The notes below the pieces were generated by a model. That model worked only from the letters and a program-made list of their open reading frames with translations, had not been told where the DNA came from and made no database searches. Shown one piece after another: positions 1 through 7,483 of a stretch of DNA of 8,736 nucleotides (positions are counted from its first letter, which is position 1; every line of letters begins with the position of its first letter). Made by a program: the position numbers and the translations under genes. Origin of the DNA: Comamonas sp. (GTDB lineage: Bacteria > Pseudomonadota > Gammaproteobacteria > Burkholderiales > Burkholderiaceae_C); the NCBI GenBank assembly GCA_018384835.1, contig JAHAYB010000480.1:1-8736 (forward strand), written 5' to 3'.

Positions 1-150
1 GCATAGATGTCAGTGAATATACTGGCGTTTTAAGATGCCTTGGGCATCCGTGCTATCCATCCCCGCCATGAATGACGGGGCTTTCTGCACATTTTGGTAA
101 AAATCCCGTAAAAAAACACAGCTATACCCCCCCAAGCACCGTACTGGCCT
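1..150. other. Upstream stretch with no recognised gene
   Basis: No recognisable protein is encoded here on either strand; the open frames are short and stop early. In many Burkholderiales a DUF177 gene (yceD) lies directly before rpmF, but no sequence resembling it is present, so it lies outside the window or elsewhere. Visible structure includes a perfect 6-bp hairpin at 34-48 (GATGCC, loop TTG, GGCATC) and runs of seven A and seven C around 110-133. This is probably the intergenic region after an unseen upstream gene. Confidence 0.5.
61..86 (+). terminator. Weak terminator-like hairpin
   Basis: CCCCG at 61-65 pairs with CGGGG at 76-80, and the inner bases can partly pair. The downstream tail is CTTTCT rather than a clean run of T, so termination is uncertain. 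If real, it would end a transcript entering from the left before the rpmF promoter. The stem is also symmetric enough to act on the other strand. Confidence 0.3.
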
Positions 151-179
151 TTGCGGCAATGGGGCGCTTGGGCTATAAT
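151..179 (+). promoter_or_regulatory. Sigma-70-type promoter for rpmF
   Basis: A perfect -10 box TATAAT lies at 174-179. Exactly 17 bases upstream is TTGCGG at 151-156, which keeps the TTG of the -35 consensus. Transcription would start near 186, giving a leader of about 87 bases before rpmF. The -10 match and spacing make this a good call, although the -35 half is imperfect. Confidence 0.7.
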
Positions 180-272
180 CCGCCGTTTTTTACGCGAATA
201 CCCTTCAAAACCCCCTGCGTCTTACGGGCAGCTCGCGTTTTCACCAACCCTTTTAAGACCTAGGAGCCTGAC

Positions 273-455
273 ATGGCTGTTCAGCAAAACAAAAAATCCC
301 CCTCCAAGCGCGGTATGCACCGCTCGCACAATGCTCTGGGCACGCCCGGCACTGCCGTAGAGCCTACCACCGGCGAAATCCATCTGCGCCACCACATCAG
401 CCCCAGCGGCATGTACCGTGGCCGCCAAGTGCTCAAAAATAAAGCACAAGCATAA
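273..455 (+). CDS. rpmF: 50S ribosomal protein L32 (bL32)
   Basis: This encodes a 60-residue basic protein of the large ribosomal subunit, the usual length for bL32. The N-terminus [19 protein letters not shown] and the later HLRHHI and GMYRGRQVL segments match the family closely. It has no cysteines, so it is the zinc-independent form. The start is fixed by AGGAG at 262-266, six bases before the ATG, and by the family N-terminus. It sits behind its own promoter and is followed by a strong terminator, so much of its transcription should be monocistronic. In many proteobacteria rpmF is co-transcribed with plsX and the fab genes. Here the two are adjacent but separated by 208 bases. Confidence 0.97.
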   Translation: MAVQQNKKSPSKRGMHRSHNALGTPGTAVEPTTGEIHLRHHISPSGMYRGRQVLKNKAQA

Positions 456-502
456 AGCGCAGACCGCACCTGCTGCATTGGCGGTGCAGTACGCCGTCAA
501 AC

Positions 503-535
503 ACCCGCTGCTACGCATCGTAGAGCGGGTTTTTT
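503..535 (+). terminator. Intrinsic terminator after rpmF
   Basis: CCCGCT at 504-509 pairs with AGCGGG at 524-529. Inside it, CTACG at 511-515 pairs with CGTAG at 519-523 around a CAT loop, with one bulged G at 510. Six T follow at 530-535. This is an 11-bp stem with a U-tract, a clear rho-independent terminator. It stands between rpmF and plsX. Confidence 0.88.
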
Positions 536-663
536 AATGCCTGTGTTTGTCTGGGGGGTATATTTGAACGTTTTACCGCCGCTGTATTGCCGCTGGCTTG
601 GGCGGCAACCGCCCGCATGTCCCTCTAACCCCTACCGCTACCGAAGCACCTACATATTCCATC
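536..663 (+). other. Gap before plsX without a clear promoter
   Basis: This stretch between the rpmF terminator and plsX holds no gene. Some AT-rich pieces could be -10 boxes (TATATT at 559-564), but none has a fitting -35 box at 16-18 bases. No good Shine-Dalgarno sequence is seen just before the plsX ATG. Either a poor-consensus promoter lies here or plsX depends on read-through from rpmF. Confidence 0.45.
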
Positions 664-1722
664 ATGATGATTACATTGGCCGTTGATTGCATGGGGGGCG
701 ACCACGGCCCCGCAGTAACTGTGCCTGCTTGCCAGCGCTTTTTGGCCACGCATCCACAGGCGCGATTGCTGTTAGTGGGCTTGCCCGATGCCCTAGCGCA
801 ATGGCCAGCGCATGAGCGCTCTAGCGTGGTTGCCGCCTCTGAGGTGGTGGGCATGGATGAGGCGGTAGAAAGCGCCTTGCGCCGTAAAAAAGACTCCTCC
901 ATGCGCGTGGCCATTACCCAGGTCAAAAGTGGCGCGGCGCAGGCAGCCGTTTCTGCTGGCAATACCGGGGCGCTGATGGCTATTGCCCGCTATCTGCTCA
1001 AAACCCTAGAAGGTATTGACCGCCCCGCCATTGCCACGCAAATCCCCCACGCCAAGGGTGGAGCCACCACGGTGCTGGATTTGGGAGCCAACGTGGATTG
1101 CCAGCCCGAGCATTTGCTGCAATTTGCCGTCATGGGCGCGGCGCTGGTTACGGCTTTGCACCCCAATGCAGGCGAGCCTAGCGTGGGCTTGCTCAATATT
1201 GGTGAGGAGGCCATCAAGGGCAATGAGGTGATTAAGCGCACGGGCGAGCTGCTACGCGCTGCCGGACAGGCTAAGGCGTTGAATTTTTACGGCAATGTAG
1301 AGGGCAACGATATTTACAAAGGCACGGTAGATATTGTTGTCTGCGACGGCTTTGTGGGCAATGTGGCGCTCAAGGCCAGCGAAGGCGTGGCCACCATGAT
1401 TACCGGCGGCCTCAAGCAAGAGTTCAAGCGCAACCTGCTCACCAAGCTGGCCGCCGTGGTGGCCTACCCGGTGTTAAAAGCCCTGATGCAGCGCATGGAC
1501 CACCGCCGTTACAACGGCGCAGCGCTGTTGGGGCTGCGTGGTTTGGTGTTCAAGAGCCACGGCTCGGCGGATGCCTGGGCTTTTGAACATGCCCTGAATC
1601 GTGCGTATGATGCCGCACGCCATCAGTTGCTGGACAAGGTGCAGGGTCGCATTAGTGCCGCCGCGCCCGTGTTAGCGGCTGCTACCACCTCCTTGGCGGC
1701 CTCTGCCGAGGCTGTTGCTTGA
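664..1722 (+). CDS. plsX: Phosphate acyltransferase PlsX
   Basis: PlsX converts acyl-ACP and phosphate into acyl-phosphate, the donor used by PlsY to acylate glycerol-3-phosphate; it is a peripheral enzyme at the inner membrane. From the ATG at 664 the product is 352 residues, close to the usual length of 330-360. Family blocks run in order: [10 protein letters not shown] near the N-terminus, [44 protein letters not shown], and [11 protein letters not shown] followed by KSHGSAD. The start is chosen because the family begins a few residues before VDCMGGD; ATG 667 is equally possible. The frame stays open to a TTG at 598, which would add 22 residues without family similarity. No strong ribosome binding site precedes either. 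The Ala-rich C-terminal tail is ordinary. fabH follows after 8 bases. Confidence 0.95.
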   Translation: MMITLAVDCMGGDHGPAVTVPACQRFLATHPQARLLLVGLPDALAQWPAHERSSVVAASEVVGMDEAVESALRRKKDSSMRVAITQVKSGAAQAAVSAGNTGALMAIARYLLKTLEGIDRPAIATQIPHAKGGATTVLDLGANVDCQPEHLLQFAVMGAALVTALHPNAGEPSVGLLNIGEEAIKGNEVIKRTGELLRAAGQAKALNFYGNVEGNDIYKGTVDIVVCDGFVGNVALKASEGVATMITGGLKQEFKRNLLTKLAAVVAYPVLKALMQRMDHRRYNGAALLGLRGLVFKSHGSADAWAFEHALNRAYDAARHQLLDKVQGRISAAAPVLAAATTSLAASAEAVA

Positions 1723-1730
1723 GTTTGTAT

Positions 1731-2720
1731 ATGACCTCTGATTTTTCTTACGCACGCATCATTGGCACGGGCAGTTATCTGCCTGAACGCCGGGTGAGCA
1801 ATCAAGCGCTGGCCGAGCAGTTGGCCGCACGCGGCATCGACACCTCGGACGAGTGGATTGTGGAGCGCACCGGTATCCACTACCGCCATTTTGTCGATGA
1901 GGGCACGAGCAGCAGCGATTTAGCCCTGCAAGCCAGCCGCCGCGCGATTGAGGCTGCTGGCCTCTCGCCTCAAGATATTGATCTCATCATCGTGGCGACC
2001 TCTACGCCGGATATGGTCTTCCCCTCCACCGCCTGCATCTTGCAGCACAAGCTGGGCATTACGAATGGCTGCCCGGCGTTCGATGTGCAAGCGGTGTGCA
2101 GCGGCTTTGTCTATGCGCTGACGATGGCCAACGCCATGATTGGCACCGGCACGGCCAAACGCGCTTTGGTGGTGGGCGCTGAGGTGTTTAGCCACCTGCT
2201 CAATTTTGATGATCGCACCACCTGCGTGCTGTTTGGCGATGGCGCGGGCGCAGTCGTTTTAGAAGCCTCCGAGGAGCCGGGCATTTTGGCCAGCGCTCTA
2301 CACGCCGACGGCAGCCATGTCGGGATTTTGTGCGTACCTGGGAATATTTCGGGCGGGCAGGTGCAAGGTCTGCCGCTGCTAACGATGGACGGTCAAGCCG
2401 TTTTCAAACTGGCCGTGGGTGTGCTGGAAAAAGCCGCGCGTGCCGTACTGGATAAAGCCGGCCTCAAAGATAGCGACATTGACTGGCTGGTTCCGCACCA
2501 GGCCAATATCCGCATCATGCAAAGCACGGCGCGTAAGCTCAAGCTGCCGATGGAAAAAGTCATCGTCACCGTGCAAGACCACGGCAATACCTCGGCGGCC
2601 TCCATCCCCTTGGCGCTAGACCACGGGGTGCGCAGCGGCCAAATTCAAACCGGCCAGACGGTTTTGCTCGAAGGCGTAGGCGGCGGCTTCACCTGGGGCG
2701 CGGTGCTGCTCAGGATGTAA
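1731..2720 (+). CDS. fabH: 3-oxoacyl-ACP synthase III (FabH)
   Basis: FabH condenses acetyl-CoA with malonyl-ACP to start fatty acid synthesis. The 329-residue product has the thiolase-fold layout and the full catalytic triad: Cys123 in AVCSGF, His256 in VPHQAN and Asn286 in HGNTSAAS. Other family blocks are [10 protein letters not shown] at the N-terminus, [20 protein letters not shown] and the C-terminal GGGFTWGA. The start at ATG 1731 places IIGTGSYLP 10 residues in. A TTG at 1719 overlapping the plsX stop would add only four residues and cannot be excluded. The ribosome binding site is weak, so translation may be coupled to plsX, whose stop ends 8 bases upstream. The stop codon lies inside an 8-base tandem duplication. 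Confidence 0.97.
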   Translation: MTSDFSYARIIGTGSYLPERRVSNQALAEQLAARGIDTSDEWIVERTGIHYRHFVDEGTSSSDLALQASRRAIEAAGLSPQDIDLIIVATSTPDMVFPSTACILQHKLGITNGCPAFDVQAVCSGFVYALTMANAMIGTGTAKRALVVGAEVFSHLLNFDDRTTCVLFGDGAGAVVLEASEEPGILASALHADGSHVGILCVPGNISGGQVQGLPLLTMDGQAVFKLAVGVLEKAARAVLDKAGLKDSDIDWLVPHQANIRIMQSTARKLKLPMEKVIVTVQDHGNTSAASIPLALDHGVRSGQIQTGQTVLLEGVGGGFTWGAVLLRM

Positions 2721-2731
2721 ACGTGTAAACG
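2716..2731. repeat. 8-base tandem duplication over the fabH stop
   Basis: TGTAAACG occurs twice back to back, at 2716-2723 and 2724-2731. The first copy contains the fabH stop codon TAA (2718-2720). The second lies in the 31-base gap before fabD. It is a direct rather than inverted repeat, and is most simply a small slippage duplication. Confidence 0.7.
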
Positions 2732-2751
2732 CTACAAAAAAGGACAAGCCA

Positions 2752-3708
2752 ATGAAAAATTTTGCTTTTGTATTCCCCGGCCAAGGCTCGCAGTCGGTGG
2801 GCATGTTGGATGCCTGGGGCGACCACCCCGCTGTGCGCCAAGCCGTGCAAGAAGCCTCGGACGCGCTGGGCGAAGACTTGGGTGCATTGATTGCCAGCGG
2901 CACGAAAGAGGCGCTGGGTCTCACCACCAACACCCAGCCCGTCATGCTTTTGGCTGGCGTGGCCGCATGGCGCGTCTGGCAAGCGGAAGGAGGCACGATA
3001 AGCGGCGCAACGCCTGCTGCCGTGGCGGGGCATTCGCTGGGCGAGTATTCCGCCCTAGTTGCTGCCGGTGTGCTCACTTTGAGCCAAGCCGCCCCGCTGG
3101 TGCGTTTACGCGCCGCCGCCATGCAAGAGGCCGTGCCCGTTGGCGCAGGCGCAATGGCCGCCGTGCTGGGCTTGAATGCCGAGGCCGTTAAAACCGTCTG
3201 CGCCCAAGTCACCGCCGAACTGGGCGGGGCAGAGGTGGTAGAAGCCGTCAACTTCAACGACCCTGGGCAAACGGTGATTGCCGGTTCCAAAGCCGCCGTA
3301 GAAGCCGCTGGTGCAGCGATGAAGGCCGCTGGCGCAAAACGCGCGCTGCCGCTGCCGGTATCTGCACCATTTCACTCCAGCTTGATGCGCCCTGCCGCTG
3401 AAAAGCTCAAACAGGCGCTGGCTGCTGTGGAATTGGCCACGCCTAGCATTCCCGTTATCAACAACATCGACGTGGCCGTAGCAACTGCGCCCGATGCCAT
3501 CCGCGACGCGCTCTATCGCCAAGCCTTTGGTGCAGTGCGCTGGGTGGAAACGGTGCAAGCCATGAAAGCGCGTGGCATCACGCATCTGATTGAATGCGGC
3601 CCCGGCAAGGTGCTCACCGGCATGACCAAGCGCATTGACCCCGAACTGCTGGGCGCTGCCCTCTACGACCCCGCCACCCTGTCTGAAGTAAAGGAGCTAC
3701 TGGCATGA
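2752..3708 (+). CDS. fabD: Malonyl-CoA:ACP transacylase (FabD)
   Basis: FabD moves the malonyl group from CoA to the phosphopantetheine arm of ACP, supplying the two-carbon donor for FabH and FabF. The 318-residue length is typical. The N-terminus has FVFPGQGSQ. The nucleophile is Ser95 in GHSLGEYSALVAAG, the substrate-binding arginine is Arg120 in the LVRLRAAAM stretch, and the catalytic histidine is His208 in SAPFHSSLM. The late block IECGPGKVLTG is also present. The start is supported by AAGGA at 2740-2744, seven bases before the ATG. The stop overlaps the fabG start by four bases (ATGA, 3705-3708), which suggests translational coupling. The protein is alanine-rich but otherwise ordinary. 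Confidence 0.97.
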   Translation: MKNFAFVFPGQGSQSVGMLDAWGDHPAVRQAVQEASDALGEDLGALIASGTKEALGLTTNTQPVMLLAGVAAWRVWQAEGGTISGATPAAVAGHSLGEYSALVAAGVLTLSQAAPLVRLRAAAMQEAVPVGAGAMAAVLGLNAEAVKTVCAQVTAELGGAEVVEAVNFNDPGQTVIAGSKAAVEAAGAAMKAAGAKRALPLPVSAPFHSSLMRPAAEKLKQALAAVELATPSIPVINNIDVAVATAPDAIRDALYRQAFGAVRWVETVQAMKARGITHLIECGPGKVLTGMTKRIDPELLGAALYDPATLSEVKELLA

Positions 3709-4439
3709 CAACAACCCCACAAATTGCCTTGGTTACGGGCGCAACACGCGGCATTGGCGCAGCCATTGCACAAGAGTTGGCGCAGCAGGGCTATCGCGTG
3801 ATTGGCACGGCCACCTCTGAGGCCGGAGCGCAAAGCATCTGCACCGCTTTGGCCGACAAAGGCGGGCGCGGCGTGTGCCTGAACGTGAACGACGCAGCAG
3901 GCGTAGATGCCCTGATTGACGCACTGGTTAAAACCGAAGGCGGCCTGCACGTCTTGGTGAATAACGCCGGCATCACCCGCGACACCCTGGCCATGCGCAT
4001 GAAAGATGAGGATTGGGAGGCCGTCCTCGACACCAATCTGAAAGCCGTATTCCGACTCAGCCGTGCGGCTATTCGCCCCATGATGAAGCAGCGCTTTGGC
4101 CGCATCATCAGCGTGACCAGCGTGGTGGGTGGGATGGGCAATGCGGGCCAAGCCAATTACGCCGCAGCCAAAGCCGGTGTCGCTGGCATGAGCCGTGCTC
4201 TGGCGCGTGAGCTGGGCAGCCGAGGCATTACGGTCAACTGCGTCGCGCCCGGCTTTATCGCCACCGATATGACCGCCGCTTTGCCCGAGGAGCAGCAAAA
4301 GGCGCTGGCAGCGCAAATCCCCTTGGGCAAGCTGGGGCAACCGGCTGATATTGCCCATGCGGTGGCGTTTTTGGCATCGCCCGGCGCAAGCTATATCACG
4401 GGGCAAGAGCTGGCCGTCAACGGCGGCATGTATATGTAG
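3705..4439 (+). CDS. fabG: 3-oxoacyl-ACP reductase (FabG)
   Basis: FabG uses NADPH to reduce 3-ketoacyl-ACP to 3-hydroxyacyl-ACP, the first reduction in each elongation round. The 244-residue product is a classical short-chain dehydrogenase. It shows the nucleotide-binding TGATRGIG at 11-18, NNAG at 86-89 and the catalytic tetrad Asn111, Ser139, Tyr152 and Lys156 (YAAAK). The C-terminus ends ITGQELAVNGGMYM, as expected for FabG. The many short-chain dehydrogenases make motif-only naming risky, but its place between fabD and acpP settles the call. It starts on the ATGA overlap with fabD. A 255-base gap separates it from acpP. Confidence 0.97.
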   Translation: MTTTPQIALVTGATRGIGAAIAQELAQQGYRVIGTATSEAGAQSICTALADKGGRGVCLNVNDAAGVDALIDALVKTEGGLHVLVNNAGITRDTLAMRMKDEDWEAVLDTNLKAVFRLSRAAIRPMMKQRFGRIISVTSVVGGMGNAGQANYAAAKAGVAGMSRALARELGSRGITVNCVAPGFIATDMTAALPEEQQKALAAQIPLGKLGQPADIAHAVAFLASPGASYITGQELAVNGGMYM

Positions 4440-4620
4440 CCTAGCGGTAAACCAGCCCCTTGCCAGCCTGTTGCAGACCCCAGTGCTCATCAAAAACAAA
4501 CCTTGGAGAGCAGCCTTCCCCTTTAGCGCGATAGGCCGGTTTAGCAGGGGCGCAACCTTTTCGCCCGGCCAGGGGCACAGGTTCAAACATGCCGCTTCCT
4601 CGCGACGGCAGGCCGCTTTG
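4440..4620. other. Structured gap between fabG and acpP
   Basis: No supported gene lies here, though frames stay open on both strands. The sequence is rich in pairing: GGCC at 4534-4537 with GGCC at 4567-4570 encloses GGGCG (4548-4552) paired with CGCCC (4562-4566), and TGCCG (4590-4594) pairs with CGGCA (4606-4610). None is followed by a T-run, so these are not obvious terminators. The stretch may carry a fabG 3' processing signal, a dispersed intergenic repeat, or regulatory sequence for the acpP promoter next to it. Confidence 0.4.
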
Positions 4621-4621
4621 T

Positions 4622-4934
<313 letters not shown>

Positions 4935-4970
4935 GCACACGCTAGGCCAGGGAGCGGCAAAACAGAGAGC

Positions 4971-4992
4971 CTGCACCTCTGAGACGGTGCAG
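4971..4992 (+). other. Hairpin between acpP and fabF
   Basis: CTGCACC at 4971-4977 and GGTGCAG at 4986-4992 form a perfect 7-bp stem with an 8-base loop. There is no T-run after it, so it is not a standard intrinsic terminator. It could stabilise the 3' end of a processed acpP transcript or cause partial termination, leaving acpP message more abundant than fabF message. That role is inferred. Confidence 0.5.
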
Positions 4993-5030
4993 CCATCAAA
5001 TCTCTTAGTACATCAAAAGGTTAGGAACGC

Positions 5031-6275
5031 ATGAGCCGTCGTCGTGTGGTTGTGACCGGTCTAGGCTGCATCAGCCCTGTGGGCAACACGGTGCAAGATG
5101 CCTGGGCTAGTCTATTGGCCGGGCAATCCGGTATTGGTCGAATCACCAAGTTCGATGCAGAAGACTTTGCTTGCAAAATTGCCGGAGAGGTCAAAGGCTT
5201 TAACGTCCAAGAGTACATGAGCGCCAAGGATGCGCGTTCCATGGACACTTTTATCCACTATGGGATTGCCGCTGCACAGCAGGCCGTCTTAGATGCAGGC
5301 TTGCCCACCGGCGAGGCTTTGTCTGAAGAGATGGCAACGCGCATTGGCTGCGTGGTCGGTTCTGGCATTGGCGGCTTGCCGCTGATTGAAAACACCCAGA
5401 TTGAGCTTTCCGCTCGCGGTCCACGCCGCATTACCCCATTTTTTGTGCCCGCTTCCATCATCAATATGGTGGCTGGGCATGTTTCTATGCGCTTTGGTTT
5501 CAAAGGCCCTAACCTCTCGGTGGTCACGGCCTGCACCACCGGCTTGCACTGCATTGGTGAGGCCGGGCGCATGATTGAATACGGCGATGCCGATATCGTC
5601 ATTGCTGGTGGCGCTGAATCCACCGTCTCCCCGCTGGGCGTGGGTGGCTTTGCTGCCATGCGTGCCCTCTCCACCCGCAATGATGACCCGCTAGCCGCTA
5701 GCCGCCCCTGGGACAAAGACCGCGATGGCTTTGTACTGGGCGAAGGCGCAGGCGTATTGGTGCTGGAGGAGTACGAGCACGCCAAGGCCCGCGGCGCAAA
5801 AATCTACGCCGAGCTGGCGGGCTACGGCATGAGTGCCGATGCCGGCCACATCACCGCCCCCAATATGGACGGCCCGCGCCGCGCCATGCTCAACGCCATG
5901 CGCAACGCGGGCGTGAACGCTGATGCGGTCAATTACCTGAACGCCCACGGTACTTCTACCCCGCTGGGTGACATCAACGAAACCAACGCCATCAAGGCCG
6001 CGTTGGGCGAAGCGGCGTACAAAACCGTCGTCAGCTCCACCAAATCCATGACGGGGCACTTGCTAGGCGGCGCTGGCGGCATTGAAAGCGTGTTTACCGT
6101 GCTGGCGCTGCACCACCAGGTGATTCCCCCCACCATCAACCTGCACAACCAAGACCCTGAGTGCGATTTAGACTACTGCGCCAACACCGCCCGCGATGCC
6201 CGCATTGACGTGGCGCTGAAGAATAACTTCGGCTTTGGTGGCACCAATGGCTCGCTAGTGTTTAAGCGGGTGTGA
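5031..6275 (+). CDS. fabF: 3-oxoacyl-ACP synthase II (FabF)
   Basis: FabF condenses malonyl-ACP with acyl-ACP in the elongation rounds and, in bacteria with unsaturated fatty acids, is the isozyme tied to temperature-dependent adjustment of chain type. The 414-residue product is of normal length. The catalytic Cys168 lies in TACTTGLHC, His306 in [11 protein letters not shown], and Lys338 and His343 in [16 protein letters not shown]. The N-terminal RRVVVTGLG and C-terminal [14 protein letters not shown] blocks are typical. Position after acpP and overall similarity favour FabF over FabB. The start follows AGGA at 5023-5026. It closes the fatty-acid block, since a strong terminator follows 31 bases after the stop. 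Confidence 0.97.
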   Translation: MSRRRVVVTGLGCISPVGNTVQDAWASLLAGQSGIGRITKFDAEDFACKIAGEVKGFNVQEYMSAKDARSMDTFIHYGIAAAQQAVLDAGLPTGEALSEEMATRIGCVVGSGIGGLPLIENTQIELSARGPRRITPFFVPASIINMVAGHVSMRFGFKGPNLSVVTACTTGLHCIGEAGRMIEYGDADIVIAGGAESTVSPLGVGGFAAMRALSTRNDDPLAASRPWDKDRDGFVLGEGAGVLVLEEYEHAKARGAKIYAELAGYGMSADAGHITAPNMDGPRRAMLNAMRNAGVNADAVNYLNAHGTSTPLGDINETNAIKAALGEAAYKTVVSSTKSMTGHLLGGAGGIESVFTVLALHHQVIPPTINLHNQDPECDLDYCANTARDARIDVALKNNFGFGGTNGSLVFKRV

Positions 6276-6306
6276 GACTTCGCCGCCATCAAGGCCGGTA
6301 GGACGT

Positions 6307-6347
6307 AAAAAAAGCCGCTATGGTTTCGCCACACAGCGGCTTTTTTT
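6307..6347. terminator. Bidirectional terminator between fabF and rlmJ
   Basis: Seven A (6307-6313), GCCGCT (6314-6319), AGCGGC (6335-6340) and seven T (6341-6347) form a symmetric stem; TGG and CCA can extend pairing inside. Read either way there is a GC stem followed by seven U, so it can end both fabF and rlmJ transcripts. It overlaps the rlmJ stop codon (6346-6348). Confidence 0.88.
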
Positions 6348-7242
6348 ATAAGCCTGCGCTCTCCAGCGTAAAGCCTGCGTATTTGTCCTGACCCAGCCAT
6401 TGCACCAATTGCGGCAGCACCTGCCCTAGGCTCTCTTTCAGTACATAAGGCGGGTTAATCAAAAACATGCCACTGCCGGGCAGGCCTGCCAGTTGCCGCC
6501 CACCCTTGACGGTCAATGTGGCATGCAGCCAGTTCTTGCCGGCTTTTTCAGCCAGCACCTTGAGGCGCTTGGGCAGGTCATGTGCCTCGTGCCGTGCCAC
6601 GATGGGATACCACACTGCATAGCAGCCCGTGGCAAAGCGGCGCAGGCTCTCGTCTATCAGCGCCACCACCTTGCCGTAATCACTCTTGATTTCATAGCTG
6701 GGGTCGCACAGCAGCAGCCCACGGCGTGAGGGTGGCGGCAAAAAGCGCTTAACGGCGGCAAAGCCATCTTCCGTCAGCACCTGAAGCTGGCAGGGCTTGC
6801 TGCCCATGCTTTGCTGTAGCTCTTGCAATTGCAGCATATTGCCCGCCAGAGCGCGAGCATCCACCGGCAGCAGCTCGCACAGGCGCAGATGGTCTTGGCC
6901 ACGCAGCAGGTGGTGCAGCAAGGCGGGCGAGCCGGGGTAGTTGCGTAGCTTGCTGCCTTGGCGCTCGCCGTTGAAGTGGCGAACCATTTGCACATAGTCT
7001 TGCAGCATGGGGGCTAACGCCTGCTCAGGCTGCTCCAGCAGGCGGGTAATGCCGTGAGCGGCCTCGCCACTGGTGCTGGCAAAGTCACCATCCAGGCGGT
7101 ACAGCCCCGTGCCCGCGTGAGTGTCCAGCACGGCCAGCGCTGTGTCTTTTTGCAGCAGATGCCGCAAAGTGGCAATCAACACAGTGTGTTTGAGAACATC
7201 GGCATGGTTACCGGCATGAAAGGCGTGGCGATAGCTGAACAT
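6346..7242 (-). CDS. rlmJ: 23S rRNA (adenine-2030-N6)-methyltransferase RlmJ
   Basis: RlmJ methylates A2030 of 23S rRNA with S-adenosylmethionine before the 50S subunit is complete. The 298-residue product starts MFSYRHAFHAGNHADVLKH, the family signature. A SAM-binding segment LDTHAGTG lies at 39-46, NYPGSP near 101-106, and the catalytic motif at 180-183 reads DPSY rather than the usual DPPY. The segment ATGCYAVWYP and the late INPPY are also present. The family start is the ATG at 7242. An upstream in-frame TTG at 7287 would add 15 unlike residues. No clear ribosome binding site precedes the ATG. It is convergent with fabF and divergent from rplM, so it is transcribed alone. Older names are yhiR and comJ. 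Confidence 0.93.
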   Translation of the reverse strand: MFSYRHAFHAGNHADVLKHTVLIATLRHLLQKDTALAVLDTHAGTGLYRLDGDFASTSGEAAHGITRLLEQPEQALAPMLQDYVQMVRHFNGERQGSKLRNYPGSPALLHHLLRGQDHLRLCELLPVDARALAGNMLQLQELQQSMGSKPCQLQVLTEDGFAAVKRFLPPPSRRGLLLCDPSYEIKSDYGKVVALIDESLRRFATGCYAVWYPIVARHEAHDLPKRLKVLAEKAGKNWLHATLTVKGGRQLAGLPGSGMFLINPPYVLKESLGQVLPQLVQWLGQDKYAGFTLESAGL

Positions 7243-7271
7243 AGGGCAGTGGTAAAAACAATCAACAGCAG

Positions 7272-7299
7272 CAGACAATTTCTGCAAAATTTGTATAAT
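7272..7299 (+). promoter_or_regulatory. Sigma-70-type promoter for rplM-rpsI
   Basis: A perfect -10 box TATAAT lies at 7294-7299. CAGACA at 7272-7277, 16 bases upstream, keeps the GACA half of the -35 consensus. Transcription should start around 7305-7307, leaving about 178 bases of untranslated leader before rplM. It points away from rlmJ, whose start is 30 bases to the left. Confidence 0.72.
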
Positions 7300-7303
7300 G
7301 GCG

Positions 7304-7379
7304 GGCTTCGCAGCGATTTTAGAGGTTCCGCGTCGAAGCCGAGCAACAGCGCCACCTTAGCCCTTTGGGGCTATTTTTT
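7304..7379 (+). promoter_or_regulatory. Leader hairpin plus intrinsic terminator (possible attenuator)
   Basis: GGCTTCG at 7304-7310 pairs with CGAAGCC at 7334-7340, and GCG (7313-7315) with CGC (7329-7331), making a stable first hairpin close to the predicted transcript start. Further on, TAGCCC at 7358-7363 pairs with GGGCTA at 7368-7373 across a 4-base loop and is followed by six T (7374-7379), a good intrinsic terminator. It lies between the promoter and rplM, so transcripts must pass it. This resembles an attenuated ribosomal-protein leader. A short stand-alone RNA of about 75 bases is the alternative. The structures are seen; the regulation is inferred. Confidence 0.55.
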
Positions 7380-7410
7380 ATGCGCCTTGTTGCCAGCCCC
7401 TGCCTAAGAG

Positions 7411-7431
7411 GCTTCCCTTTCAGAAGGAAGC
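7411..7431 (+). promoter_or_regulatory. Second hairpin in the rplM leader
   Basis: GCTTCC at 7411-7416 pairs with GGAAGC at 7426-7431 over a 9-base loop. It lies past the leader terminator and about 50 bases before the rplM ATG. It has no T-run. It may be a ribosomal-protein binding structure such as those used for autoregulation, but no known leader class could be matched by eye. Confidence 0.4.
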
Positions 7432-7483
7432 ACCGACCGCAGAAAAGAGCCTACTCTTCCTTTCTTTAAAGAGAACCATCCTC

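Noticed and set aside
2716..2731. The TGTAAACG pair as an operator of the LacI/PurR type
   Set aside because: The copies are in direct rather than inverted orientation, and the site lies over a stop codon inside an operon with no promoter nearby.
2616..3290. A 224-codon - strand frame over the fabH end and fabD
   Set aside because: Antisense to fabD and fabH, whose catalytic residues are all intact; no independent evidence.
4571..4600. GTTCAAA at 4581-4587, like the T-loop of a tRNA
   Set aside because: The flanking bases do not form a T-stem and no acceptor, D or anticodon arm can be folded around it.
7298..7360. A 20-codon frame starting at ATG 7298 and ending in the leader terminator, possible leader peptide
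   Set aside because: Its ATG overlaps the -10 box, so it lies upstream of the expected transcript start and could not be translated from that promoter.
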